Made by a program: the position numbers and the translations under genes. 64,000 nt of DNA from Methylotenera sp. (GTDB lineage: Bacteria; Pseudomonadota; Gammaproteobacteria; Burkholderiales; Methylophilaceae), in the NCBI GenBank assembly GCA_013141495.1, contig JABFQV010000011.1:51727-115726 (forward strand), written 5' to 3'. The notes beneath the pieces are model-generated. The model saw only the letters and a program-made list of their open reading frames with translations. It ran no database searches and was not told the origin of the DNA. This document shows, piece after piece, positions 9,457-18,063 of this stretch; position 1 is the first letter of the stretch; each line of letters begins with the position of its first letter.

Positions 9457-10980
9457 ATGACTACAAACTCAACTATAAATTATCGCGACAAAATAGAACA
9501 TTCGCATGTTTACGATGTTGCTAAAAAAACACCTCTAGAATTTCAATCTAACCTATCCGCCCGTATCAACAACCGCGTATTACTTAAACGTGAGGATATG
9601 CAGCCTGTGTTCTCGTTTAAGCTACGTGGGGCGTATAACAAAATGGCAAGTTTGCCTACCGAAACCCTGAAGCGCGGTGTAATTGCAGCTAGCGCGGGCA
9701 ACCACGCGCAAGGCGTAGCGATGAGCGCTCAAAAGTTGGGCTGTAGAGCTGTCATTGTCATGCCAACGACCACGCCGCTGATTAAAATAAATGCAGTAAA
9801 AGCGCGCGGGGCTGAGGTGGTGTTGTTCGGTGACAGCTACTCGGATGCTTACGTAAAAGCACTTGAACTAGAAAAATCTGAGCAACTCACTTTTGTGCAC
9901 CCTTATGACGACCCAGACGTCATCGCGGGGCAAGGCACAATTGCCATGGAAATACTGGACAAACATCCCGGACCAATTCACGCTATATTCTGTTGCGTTG
10001 GCGGTGGCGGCTTAATCGCAGGCATTGCAGCGTACGTTAAGGCATTGCGCCCTGAAATAAAAATCATCGGTGTTGAAGCAAAAGATGCTGAAGCCATGAC
10101 TGAATCGCTAAAAAAAGGTGAGCGCATCACACTTGATCAAGTGGGTTTGTTTGCTGATGGCGCTGCGGTTAAACAAGTAGGCGAACATACATTCGCACTG
10201 TGCCAGCAATATGTTGATGAAATGATTGTGGTGGATAATGATGCCATATGCGCCGCCATTAAAGATGTATTTGAAGATACGCGTAGCATTTTAGAGCCTG
10301 CTGGTGCGCTAGCTGTTGCAGGGCTTAAAGCTTACGCTAAGCGAGAAAATTTACATAATGAAACGCTGATTGGGATTGCCTCTGGTGCCAACATGAATTT
10401 TGACCGCTTACGCTTTATTGCCGAGCGCGCTGAAATTGGCGAAAAGCGCGAGGCAGTATTAGCCGTCACTATTCCTGAAAAACCAGGTGCGTTTAAAGCT
10501 TTTTGTCGTCTATTAGGCGACCGCAACATTACCGAATTTAATTATCGATATTCTGACCCCAAAAATGCACATATTTTTGTCGGCGTTGCCATTGCAGACC
10601 CTGCAGAATCTGTCAAACTGGTAGATGCCTTGCAGCAACAAGGTTTGCCAACGCTAGATTTAACTGATAATGAAGTTGCCAAGTTGCATCTGCGCCATCT
10701 GGTGGGTGGCCATGCGCCGCAAGCTAAAAATGAAAAGGTGTTCAGATTTGAGTTCCCTGAAAGGCCAGGCGCACTAATGAAGTTTTTAGAGACGATGGGG
10801 CACGACTGGAACATTAGCTTATTTCATTACCGCAATCATGGCGCAGATTTTGGACGCGTGTTAGTGGGGATGCAAGTTCCGCCAAATGAACTATCTGCGT
10901 TTTCTGACTTCTTAAGTAATTTGGGTTATCCGTATTGGGATGAAACACAAAACCCAGCCTACAAATTATTTTTGGGCTAA
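9457..10980 (+). CDS. ilvA: Threonine dehydratase, biosynthetic
   Basis: PLP enzyme that deaminates threonine to 2-oxobutanoate, the first step to isoleucine. The 507 residues give a catalytic domain (about 1-325) and two C-terminal ACT-like regulatory domains (about 336-415 and 428-507), the arrangement of the isoleucine-feedback-inhibited form. The PLP lysine is Lys55 in FSFKLRGAYNKM, and the cofactor phosphate loop is VGGGGLIAG near residue 187. No leader peptide or attenuator was recognised upstream. Confidence 0.96.
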   Translation: MTTNSTINYRDKIEHSHVYDVAKKTPLEFQSNLSARINNRVLLKREDMQPVFSFKLRGAYNKMASLPTETLKRGVIAASAGNHAQGVAMSAQKLGCRAVIVMPTTTPLIKINAVKARGAEVVLFGDSYSDAYVKALELEKSEQLTFVHPYDDPDVIAGQGTIAMEILDKHPGPIHAIFCCVGGGGLIAGIAAYVKALRPEIKIIGVEAKDAEAMTESLKKGERITLDQVGLFADGAAVKQVGEHTFALCQQYVDEMIVVDNDAICAAIKDVFEDTRSILEPAGALAVAGLKAYAKRENLHNETLIGIASGANMNFDRLRFIAERAEIGEKREAVLAVTIPEKPGAFKAFCRLLGDRNITEFNYRYSDPKNAHIFVGVAIADPAESVKLVDALQQQGLPTLDLTDNEVAKLHLRHLVGGHAPQAKNEKVFRFEFPERPGALMKFLETMGHDWNISLFHYRNHGADFGRVLVGMQVPPNELSAFSDFLSNLGYPYWDETQNPAYKLFLG

Positions 10981-11225
10981 TTTTCGGTTGTTTTAAGCCA
11001 TTACGGTGGTTTTCAGCCGCCTTAATTGGTTAAAAACAACCATGATGGTTAAAAGATATTACTAACCAACTGTTCTATTAAGATAAAAATAGAACTCATT
11101 GCTGAGTATGATTCTTGCATAAGCAATTGCACTTCGGCTCGTCGCATCAATATGATGTTAACCGACTATAAAATGTACCTATAACTAGATCACTTTAAAC
11201 TAGATCGCTTTGGAGATTATGAATA

Positions 11226-12341
11226 ATGAAGTTCACACCTAATTTTAATAAAGTACGTATCAGCTTGGTATTATTAGCATTAATCACAAGCATTGGCGGT
11301 TGCAGTAAAGAAAAATCTGAAGATATACCAGCCGCTGCAGGCGCAAATGCAACAACAAGCGGATTTGCCTATGTCACCAGCCAAGATGCCGGCGTGAGTG
11401 TCATCGACCTTGCCACCATGGAAGTGGTAAAACAATTTGATGTCAAAGCTGAAGGACCTCGTGGCATAGGAATAACAGATGATGGGAAAAAACTCATTGT
11501 CGCCACACGTGAAAACGAAAGTATCTCAGTCATAGACACAGCAACTGGAGAAGTATTGCAGCAAATCGCTGTAGGTAAAAATCCTGAGTTTGTTCGTATT
11601 AGCGGCAATTACGCTTTTATTTCTTCTGAACCTAGCTCCAAAGGCGGTCCTCCACCAAAACCTGGAGACAAAGCTGAAGAAGAAGATGACGACGACGATG
11701 CAGAACCAGCACGTATTGCCGTGGTGGACTTGACGAAAGGTGAAAAAGTACGTGAAATTATTGGCGGTCCAGAAACTGAAGGCATTGAATTCTCGGCTGA
11801 CGGCAAAAACCTTGTGATTACCAACGAGGCTGACAATACTGTTACCGTACACAATATAGAAAATGGCAACCTGGTAAAAACAATTCATACCCACGAATAT
11901 GGCGACCGCCCACGTGGCATCAAAGTTTCACCTGACGGCAACACCTACGTTGCCACGCTCGAATACGGCAATAAATTTATGGTGTTAGACAAAGATTTTA
12001 ACTTTGTACGCACCGTTGAAACAGGCGAAACACCTTATGGGATTGCTTACGACCACACAGGTAAACATATCTTTGTTGCAACCAACAAACAAAAAGCCTT
12101 ACAAGTTTTTGATGCTAAAACATACGAAAAAGTGAAAGATATCCCTACCGGTAATCGTTGCTGGCACTTTAGCTTTACCCCAGATGACAAACAGATTTTG
12201 CTAGCTTGCGGTAAATCAGATGCTGTATTTGTGATTGACGCAGAAAAACTGGAAGTGACCAAACAAATTGAGGTGAAAAATATGCCTTGGGGCTTGGTCA
12301 CCTACCCTAAATCCATGGGTAGTCTAGACACCAAAAAGTAA
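11226..12341 (+). CDS. YVTN/PQQ-type beta-propeller lipoprotein
   Basis: A 371-residue periplasmic protein with a lipoprotein signal (hydrophobic residues 12-25, lipobox ending in Cys26, SIGGCSKEK). Repeated YVTN-type blades follow, such as VSVIDLATMEVVKQF, ISVIDTATGEVLQQI and MVLDKDFNFVRTV. It resembles the beta-propeller family seen with PQQ-dependent oxidation systems, but no dehydrogenase gene adjoins it. An unusual Pro-rich then acidic insertion (about residues 139-162, with EEEDDDDDAEP) interrupts the third blade. The role is unknown; a binding or scaffold function in the periplasm is inferred from the fold. Confidence 0.8.
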   Translation: MKFTPNFNKVRISLVLLALITSIGGCSKEKSEDIPAAAGANATTSGFAYVTSQDAGVSVIDLATMEVVKQFDVKAEGPRGIGITDDGKKLIVATRENESISVIDTATGEVLQQIAVGKNPEFVRISGNYAFISSEPSSKGGPPPKPGDKAEEEDDDDDAEPARIAVVDLTKGEKVREIIGGPETEGIEFSADGKNLVITNEADNTVTVHNIENGNLVKTIHTHEYGDRPRGIKVSPDGNTYVATLEYGNKFMVLDKDFNFVRTVETGETPYGIAYDHTGKHIFVATNKQKALQVFDAKTYEKVKDIPTGNRCWHFSFTPDDKQILLACGKSDAVFVIDAEKLEVTKQIEVKNMPWGLVTYPKSMGSLDTKK

Positions 12342-12370
12342 CCTACTCAATAAAGAAGCTGTTTTTATTA

Positions 12371-12396
12371 AGCCCCGCTCCTGCGGGGCTTTTTTA
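12371..12396 (+). terminator. Terminator after the beta-propeller gene
   Basis: The strong hairpin AGCCCCGC-TCCT-GCGGGGCT is followed by TTTTTT, lying 29 bp past the beta-propeller stop. It may also serve the convergent EVE gene less efficiently. Confidence 0.85.
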
Positions 12397-12399
12397 TTG

Positions 12400-12858
12400 T
12401 TATTTTAATTTATCTAAAATAATCTGCCAGTCCTTGGGGTCAACTGGAGTAATAGATAATCGGTTGCCACGCTGCAATATGCGCATATTTGCCAACTCCG
12501 GCGTTTCACGCAACTCCTTCAAGCTTAGTAACCGCGTTTTTCGCACCAGTTTCACATCTACGTTGAGCCAGCGCGGGTTCTCTGGGGTAGATTTTGGGTC
12601 AAAATACTTGTGATCTTTTATAAACTGTAAACGATCCGGATAAGCCAGTGTACTCACCTCGGCAATGCCAACGATGCCAGGCACTGCGCAATTAGAATGA
12701 TAAAACAGCACGCCATCACCCACCTGCATTTGGTCGCGCATAAAGTTTCTTGCCTGATAATTACGTATGCCGTACCAATCAACCGATTGATTTACAAAAC
12801 CTGCTAAATCATCAATAGAAACATCTGTCGGCTCAGATTTCATTAGCCAATAACGCAT
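12400..12858 (-). CDS. EVE domain protein
   Basis: A 152-residue single-domain EVE protein (PUA-like fold). EVE proteins bind modified bases; stand-alone bacterial ones are linked to modified nucleic acids. The N-terminal MRYWLMKSEP, the central WYGIRNYQARNFMRDQM and GDGVLFYHSNC are the family signature, with aromatic residues that would form the base pocket. Convergent with the beta-propeller gene and divergent from the DUF2237 gene. Confidence 0.93.
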   Translation of the reverse strand: MRYWLMKSEPTDVSIDDLAGFVNQSVDWYGIRNYQARNFMRDQMQVGDGVLFYHSNCAVPGIVGIAEVSTLAYPDRLQFIKDHKYFDPKSTPENPRWLNVDVKLVRKTRLLSLKELRETPELANMRILQRGNRLSITPVDPKDWQIILDKLK

Positions 12859-12937
12859 TGGTTTACCCTGTTAAAAATGATTGCTTATGATAATCTATTA
12901 ACAGATGATTATTACTGAAATTTAACAAAGAGGCATC

Positions 12938-13309
12938 ATGGCAAAACTACAGATTAAAAACGTACTGGGCACGGCATTACAAGTTTGTAGCCTTGATCCC
13001 ATCACAGGGTTTACTCGAACGGGTTGTTGCGAAACTGGGGTGGAAGACAAAGCTAGCCACACAGTGTGTGCGCAGATGACTGAAGAGTTTTTAGCTTTTT
13101 CAATTTCGCGAGGTAACGACTTAAGTACGCCCCGGTTGGAGTTTGGTTTTGAAGGCTTACAAGCAGGAGACCGCTGGTGCCTATGTGCAAGTCGCTGGCT
13201 AGAGGCTTCAGAAGCAGGTTTCGCCCCGCCGGTTATTTTAGAAGCATGCCATGAACAGTGCCTGGCGATTGTTAGTTTGGCTGATTTAAAATATCACGAA
13301 TTAAGATGA
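12938..13309 (+). CDS. DUF2237 family protein
   Basis: A 123-residue DUF2237 protein. Conserved features visible include the start PLD-like CSLDPITGFTRTGCCETG, internal HTVCAQMTEEFLAFSISRGNDLSTP and the terminal GDRWCLCASRWLEA with APPVILEACHEQCL. Several conserved Cys residues suggest metal or redox chemistry, but the family function is not known. Start codon ATG is preceded by AAAGAGG. Confidence 0.9.
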   Translation: MAKLQIKNVLGTALQVCSLDPITGFTRTGCCETGVEDKASHTVCAQMTEEFLAFSISRGNDLSTPRLEFGFEGLQAGDRWCLCASRWLEASEAGFAPPVILEACHEQCLAIVSLADLKYHELR

Positions 13310-13334
13310 TTAAAAAAAGCAGTACTCATGAGAT

Positions 13335-13548
13335 GGGGAGTTCTCTACGGATAAAGCCTAAGCCAGCATCCTGAACCAAAAAGGCTCAAGTGGTAATAGC
13401 CTAGAGCGCATTAGGTACACCCGCCAAGAGGCTCTTAAAAGAACACTCAATTTAGGGCGCGCACACAACAACTCGAATGACCAAAACCGATGCTATAAAC
13501 TAGTTCAAGGAATTATTAGCCTAAACCGCACCGCAGAGAACAAACTTT
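13335..13548 (-). ncRNA. ssrS: 6S RNA (SsrS) candidate
   Basis: On the minus strand, downstream of zapA, this stretch folds as 6S RNA would. The ends form a closing stem (GTTCTCTGCGG near 13533-13543 with CCGTAGAGAAC near 13339-13349, one G-U pair). The interior has CTTGAAC and GGTTCAGG segments flanking a large open centre. A run of seven T follows about 20 bp beyond the 3' end (forward strand A-run 13312-13318). 6S RNA mimics an open promoter and sequesters sigma-70 RNA polymerase in stationary phase. The zapA-ssrS neighbourhood is conserved in proteobacteria. The ends are approximate. Confidence 0.72.
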
Positions 13549-13632
13549 GAAACTTGACGTTTTATCATTACGACAAAACCATTGAAATAATTCTACGCTA
13601 TCTTACTCATACTTGTTGTGATGCTTAAATAT

Positions 13633-13926
13633 TTATTTTTCAGCACAGGCCTGATCAATTTGATCTTGCATTAACGTGAGCCTACGTTTGATGTCTCCCA
13701 CATCAACATTGCCACTTTTACTATTGAGTAGCTCATGCGATAAATTAAGCGCTGCCATCATTGCAATGCGCTCAACGCCAATGACTTTGCCGCTGTCACG
13801 AATATCACGCATTTTTTTATCTAAAAAATTAACCGCATTAATTAAGCCAGGGCGCTCCTCATCTGTGCATGACACAGTGAAGTCACGCCCCATGATATTG
13901 ACATCTACGCCTTTAATTTCACTCAT
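13633..13926 (-). CDS. zapA: Cell division protein ZapA
   Basis: A 97-residue ZapA homologue, which binds and bundles FtsZ filaments at mid-cell. The N-terminal beta part (VDVNIMGRDFTVSCTDEE) and the helical region with FLDKKMRDIRDSGKVIGVERIAMMAALNLSHELL match the family. It is co-directional with the upstream coiled-coil gene (33 bp gap), a pairing seen in many beta- and gammaproteobacteria, and the 6S RNA lies downstream. Confidence 0.95.
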   Translation of the reverse strand: MSEIKGVDVNIMGRDFTVSCTDEERPGLINAVNFLDKKMRDIRDSGKVIGVERIAMMAALNLSHELLNSKSGNVDVGDIKRRLTLMQDQIDQACAEK

Positions 13927-13959
13927 TGTTTTATACTCAAAATTTGATACGCCAATGCC

Positions 13960-14148
13960 TTAGGGCAAGCGCTGCATCAGCGCCTCGATACGCTCACCGG
14001 CCTGCGCCATATTGGCTTTTAATAAGGCAGTGTCAGACTCCATTGCGCCCAAATCAAGACGCAGTTGCGCGTTTTCATTGCGCAACTCACCACACAGCGA
14101 AATTAAGTGTGATAGTTTTCTTTCAAGCGCTTTTAAGTCGTCATCCAT
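13960..14148 (-). CDS. Small coiled-coil protein upstream of zapA (TIGR02449-like)
   Basis: A 62-residue, almost fully coiled-coil protein (heptad-like leucines in LKALERKLSHLISLCGELRNENAQLRLDL). Such proteins precede zapA in many genomes and resemble ZapB-type septal coiled coils, but the function is inferred. The ATG at 14148 is chosen; an extension to 14184 would add a hydrophobic tract not seen in relatives. Confidence 0.75.
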   Translation of the reverse strand: MDDDLKALERKLSHLISLCGELRNENAQLRLDLGAMESDTALLKANMAQAGERIEALMQRLP

Positions 14149-14284
14149 GCCACCACTATAATTGAAAAAAATGATTATAGTCAATAGTTAACGTGGATTT
14201 TTAAAAGTATTACAAGACATCACAAAGTTAACCCAACTAGAAATAGTTACTATCACCAGAAATTTAAACGTTATAATGCGCACT

Positions 14285-14505
14285 TGTTGTTAGGTGCCAT
14301 GTTTGTTTTCTTTCAAACAAGGTGAAACTGGGAAATAGGTGCGTTTTTGTTTTAATTAAAAACATAGACAAACCCTATGCTGCCCCCGCAACGGTAAGTG
14401 AGTGTAGTTTTGCAATAGGTCACTGAGTCAAAGCCTTGAATAAGGCGAGATTTGGGAAGGCGCAAAACATCTCCTCACAAGCCCGGAGACCGGCCTCGCA
14501 ACAAC
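14285..14505 (+). promoter_or_regulatory. Cobalamin riboswitch
   Basis: Classic AdoCbl-riboswitch features appear in order: an initial GGTGCC, AAGGTGAAACTGGGAA, the B12-box core CTGCCCCCGCAACGGTAAGTG (around 14380-14401), GAGTCA, GGAAGGCGC and the 3' GCCCGGAGACCGGCC. It precedes btuB by about 165 bp and should shut off receptor and uptake genes when cobalamin is plentiful. Confidence 0.96.
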
Positions 14506-14636
14506 GCCTTATTTCAAGGCACGCTAGGAAATACCGCGGGGTGACGGTAAACAAAGGCTGCGCTTTTGCGTCGTTCGCTCGACCGCGCTTTCTTTTTTAT
14601 TTCAATTCTTCTGTATTCCCTGGTTCTTAAGAATCT

Positions 14637-14654
14637 ACATGCGGGGTCGCATGT
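14637..14654 (+). promoter_or_regulatory. Hairpin just upstream of the btuB ribosome site
   Basis: The 18-nt inverted repeat ACATGCG-GGGT-CGCATGT lies 16 bp before the btuB ATG, next to the AGGGA ribosome site. It may be the expression-platform stem through which the upstream riboswitch controls translation; this is inference from position. Confidence 0.4.
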
Positions 14655-14670
14655 AATTAGGGAAAAAATA

Positions 14671-16539
14671 ATGAAAAAAACCATCATTGCCAGCGCTATT
14701 AGCCTGGCATTTACCAGCCCCATTGTTGCAGCTGAAAATATCAATTTAGACGATGTTGTAGTCACTGCCAGTCGTACGCAACAGGCACATACAAATGTAG
14801 TGGGCGATGTGACAGTGATAGGGCGTGAAGAAATCGAACGCGCAGGCGCAAGCTCAATAACCGATTTATTACAATCGCAACCCGGTGTGCAAATTAGCAC
14901 CAACGGTGGCGCAGGCAAAACATCAAGTATTTATCTCCGCGGCACCAATGCTGACCATCTAATTGTATTGGTGGATGGCTTACGCATTAATTCAGCGACT
15001 AGTGGCACCACAGCCTTTGAAAATATACCGCTTGCACAAATTGAAAGAATTGAAATTTTACGGGGCCCAGCTTCTAGCTTATATGGATCAGATGCAATTG
15101 GTGGCGTAATTCAAATTTTCACCCGGAAATCTGAGACAGATAAGCCACTTATTCATGCCGCCATTGGTTTTGGTGGTTACAATACGACAACTGCTGAGGC
15201 TGGCATTGGTGGTGGATTTGGCGAAACGCACTATGGGATCAACATTAACAGTTTTAATACTGATGGGTTTTCTGCCAAACGCAATGGGGTTGTTTTTGAT
15301 AAAGACAACGATGCTTATAGAAACCTAGGCTTAACTGCTAACATTAACCACAACTTTAATGAAAATAATGAAATTGGCGCGCAGCTTCTCCAAAGTGAAG
15401 GTGATAGTGACTACGATTGCTATAGCAAAACCACTAAGGGCGTAGTTACCAAAGATGGTCGCGTGTGTGAAATTAAGCAAACGTTGCGAAGCTATGGCAT
15501 ATATAGCCGCAATCAACTCACTCCCGTATGGAAAAATACTTTAAAAATCGGGATGGGCACTGACAACTCTGAGGATTTTAGCGGTAGAAGTAAAACGGGA
15601 GCAGTTTCTTACAGCGAATATCGTACAGAACAACGCCAACTTACGTGGCAACATGACCTCTCACTGCCTGTTGGAATGCTCACATTGGCTTATGATCGCT
15701 TAGAGCAAAAGATTGATAGCACTACACTTTACAAAAAAGATACTAGAAACAATAACGGCTATTTAGCCAGTTATTTGGCAAATATCGGGAACCATGCGCT
15801 ACAGCTTTCTATTCGCAAGGATAATAACTCACAATTTGGCAATTACGCCACAGGGGGAGTAGGTTACGGCTATCGGATCACACCAGAATGGCGTGTAACA
15901 GCAAACTACGGTAAAGCATTTAAAGCACCTACATTCAACCAGCTATACTTTCCTGGATTTGGCAACCCAAACGTACAGGCTGAGAAATCTAAAAATATTG
16001 AAGCTAGTGTTCGCTATGAAACATTTAAATTTCATATAGGAACTACGTTATTCGATAACAAAATCGACAACTTAATCGCTTTTGCCCCTACTCCAGTCAA
16101 CATCAATAAAGCCGAGATACTGGGAGCTACATTTGATGGTAGATGGAATATTACGGACAACTTAGTACTGAATGGCAACATCACTGCGCAATCACCACGT
16201 GATGACCAAACCGATCACCTACTTGCTCGTCGTGGTAATCGCTATGGCGCAGTCAATCTATTGCATAAGTGGGGAGAGTTGCAGTGGGGCGCTGAGATCA
16301 CAGGAGCATCTACTCGTTACAATGACCCAGCTAATATTAAAAAAATAAGTGGTTACTCACTCGTCAATTTAACAGCCAACTATAAACTCACACCCGAATG
16401 GAAGTTGGAAACCCGAGCAAATAACATATTGGATAAAAATTATGTATTGGCTTACACGGGCAACTCTCCTAGTTCAGTGCCTTACAACACCGCTGGTAGT
16501 AATCTATTTGTAGGGTTACGCTATGATATGAAACCATAA
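14671..16539 (+). CDS. btuB: TonB-dependent vitamin B12 receptor BtuB
   Basis: Outer-membrane receptor for cobalamin, energised by TonB-ExbBD. The 622 residues have a signal peptide (1-21, ending PIVAA), a TonB box DDVVVTAS (about 27-34), a plug with GKTSSIYLRGTNADHLIVLV and RGPASSLYGSDAIGGVIQI, and a 22-strand type barrel. Calcium-site-like acidic loops (DKDNDAYR, EGDSDYDC) match BtuB. The start at 14671 is fixed by the AGGGA site and signal peptide. The C-terminus ends RYDMKP instead of the usual terminal aromatic residue. Substrate is supported by the riboswitch and the downstream cobalamin genes. Confidence 0.94.
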   Translation: MKKTIIASAISLAFTSPIVAAENINLDDVVVTASRTQQAHTNVVGDVTVIGREEIERAGASSITDLLQSQPGVQISTNGGAGKTSSIYLRGTNADHLIVLVDGLRINSATSGTTAFENIPLAQIERIEILRGPASSLYGSDAIGGVIQIFTRKSETDKPLIHAAIGFGGYNTTTAEAGIGGGFGETHYGININSFNTDGFSAKRNGVVFDKDNDAYRNLGLTANINHNFNENNEIGAQLLQSEGDSDYDCYSKTTKGVVTKDGRVCEIKQTLRSYGIYSRNQLTPVWKNTLKIGMGTDNSEDFSGRSKTGAVSYSEYRTEQRQLTWQHDLSLPVGMLTLAYDRLEQKIDSTTLYKKDTRNNNGYLASYLANIGNHALQLSIRKDNNSQFGNYATGGVGYGYRITPEWRVTANYGKAFKAPTFNQLYFPGFGNPNVQAEKSKNIEASVRYETFKFHIGTTLFDNKIDNLIAFAPTPVNINKAEILGATFDGRWNITDNLVLNGNITAQSPRDDQTDHLLARRGNRYGAVNLLHKWGELQWGAEITGASTRYNDPANIKKISGYSLVNLTANYKLTPEWKLETRANNILDKNYVLAYTGNSPSSVPYNTAGSNLFVGLRYDMKP

Positions 16540-16706
16540 GTAATGAAAGAATTCTGTCATGCTAGAATTTATTCTGGCATCTTGTTTAAGACTAACTAGA
16601 TTGCGTGCCAGCCGCGCAATGACAGATTAAATTCTGAGTTGTAATCTCACTATTTAAGCTAAAATCACACACAACTATTTTATCAACTCAACGGAGGCTA
16701 ACTACA

Positions 16707-17276
16707 ATGTTAACCCTTTCTAAAACCAATCAAATTATCATAGGTGCCGTACTTACTGGGCTAATCATCGCTACACGCGGACACCACTTTGCTTCAATTA
16801 ATAGTCTGCCAAGCGCATCACTTGCAGTGTTTTTCTTAGCGGGCTTATATTTGCGCCCAACTTGGGTTTTCCCATCACTGCTTGCGTTGTGTGCAGGTTT
16901 AGATTTTTATTCAATTACTTTCGCTGGCACAAGCAGCTTTTGCGTCACTCCAGCTTACGGCTTTTTATTGCCCGCTTACGGTGTAATGTGGTTAGCAGGT
17001 CGCTGGTTTGCTAAGCGTGTCAGCTTTAGCATAAAGGCGCTTTTACCTTTAGTCGGCAGTGTGGCAATCGCGGCAACGGTCAGTGAGTTATTTTCTAGCG
17101 GCGGTTTTTATTTCTTTGGCGGCCGTTACCCAGACCCGACCTTAGCCGTATTTGGTGAACGCTTGATGAAGTATTTTCCGCACCAGTTAGAAAATATTAG
17201 CTTCTGGCTAGGTGTTGCACTCATCGTGCATGTTGCGTTTGCATTGGCAAATAAACAGCAGCGCGCTAAAGTTTAA
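16707..17276 (+). CDS. btuM: Solitary ECF-type S component for vitamin B12, BtuM-like
   Basis: A 189-residue inner-membrane protein with about six predicted helices. It carries FAGTSSFCVTPAYGFLLPAY followed by WLAGRW, the block typical of BtuM, a transporter-like S component found without an ECF module in some proteobacteria. Cys79 corresponds in context to the cobalt-coordinating, decyanating cysteine (Cys80) described for Thiobacillus denitrificans BtuM. It lies between btuB and cobO, so it probably supplies the inner-membrane step of uptake here. Start ATG has GGAGG upstream. No energising EcfT/A genes are in the window. Confidence 0.85.
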   Translation: MLTLSKTNQIIIGAVLTGLIIATRGHHFASINSLPSASLAVFFLAGLYLRPTWVFPSLLALCAGLDFYSITFAGTSSFCVTPAYGFLLPAYGVMWLAGRWFAKRVSFSIKALLPLVGSVAIAATVSELFSSGGFYFFGGRYPDPTLAVFGERLMKYFPHQLENISFWLGVALIVHVAFALANKQQRAKV

Positions 17277-17278
17277 TT

Positions 17279-17884
17279 TTGAACGATAGCGACAAAGTCA
17301 CCCGCCACAATGCGCGCATGCAGCGTAAAAAAGTGGTGGTTGATGCAAAAATTGAATCTGCCAGCATTGCCAAAGGCCTATTGTTAATTCACACAGGTAA
17401 CGGCAAAGGTAAATCTACTGCGGCTTTTGGCCTGCTTGCCCGCGCCCTAGGTCACGGCATGAAGGCCACCGTGGTGCAGTTTATCAAGGGTCGTTCTGAC
17501 ACGGGTGAAGAAGCGTTTTTTCGCGGCAACCAGAATCTTACCTGGCATGTAATGGGCGATGGCTTCACCTGGGAAACGCAAGATGCCGCACGCGATTTAG
17601 CTTCTGCACGAAAAGCTTGGGAGCTGGTGTGTGGCTATTTGCAGGATGAATCTATTAACGTAGTGATTCTGGATGAATTTACCTACACACTCAAATATGG
17701 CTGGCTAACGATAGAAGAAGTATGTGCTGCATTACAAGCCCGCCCGCCCATGCAACATGTGGTGATTACCGGACGTGGCGCGCCTGAAGGTTTAATTGCA
17801 ATCGCTGATACGGTAAGTGAAATTAATTTGGTGAAGCATGCCTTCAAAGATGGTGTGCAAGCCATGCCTGGGGTTGAGTGGTAA
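17279..17884 (+). CDS. cobO: Cob(I)yrinic acid a,c-diamide adenosyltransferase (CobO/BtuR)
   Basis: Transfers the 5'-deoxyadenosyl group from ATP to the cobalt of corrinoids. The 201 residues begin with the family lead RHNARMQRKKVVVDAK, then the P-loop HTGNGKGKSTAAFGLL (Gly40-Ser46) and DEFTYTLKYGWL, all diagnostic of CobA/CobO/BtuR. The apparent start is TTG at 17279, two bases past the btuM stop; the first ATG lies at 17318 and would remove the conserved RHNAR. Tight spacing implies co-transcription with btuM. Confidence 0.95.
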   Translation: MNDSDKVTRHNARMQRKKVVVDAKIESASIAKGLLLIHTGNGKGKSTAAFGLLARALGHGMKATVVQFIKGRSDTGEEAFFRGNQNLTWHVMGDGFTWETQDAARDLASARKAWELVCGYLQDESINVVILDEFTYTLKYGWLTIEEVCAALQARPPMQHVVITGRGAPEGLIAIADTVSEINLVKHAFKDGVQAMPGVEW

Positions 17885-18015
17885 CGCCTGAAATAATTTA
17901 TCAGCGATTACGAAAAAATTTTTGCACAGCCAGAAAAAACTGATAACAAACACCAAGCCGGTTTGCAGGCAACTGCTGTTAATAAATTGCGCTCGTACAA
18001 TGGTATAAACTTTGT

Positions 18016-18041
18016 AGGAGCGATGTTTACATCGCGATTTA
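18016..18041. repeat. REP-like short palindrome
   Basis: TGTAGGAGCGATGTTTACATCGCGAT contains the short inverted repeat GCGATGT-TT-ACATCGC, resembling dispersed REP-type palindromes. It lies in the 179-bp cobO-cobB gap; nothing else was recognised there. Confidence 0.35.
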
Positions 18042-18063
18042 CTATATCAATGAAACGTCAATC

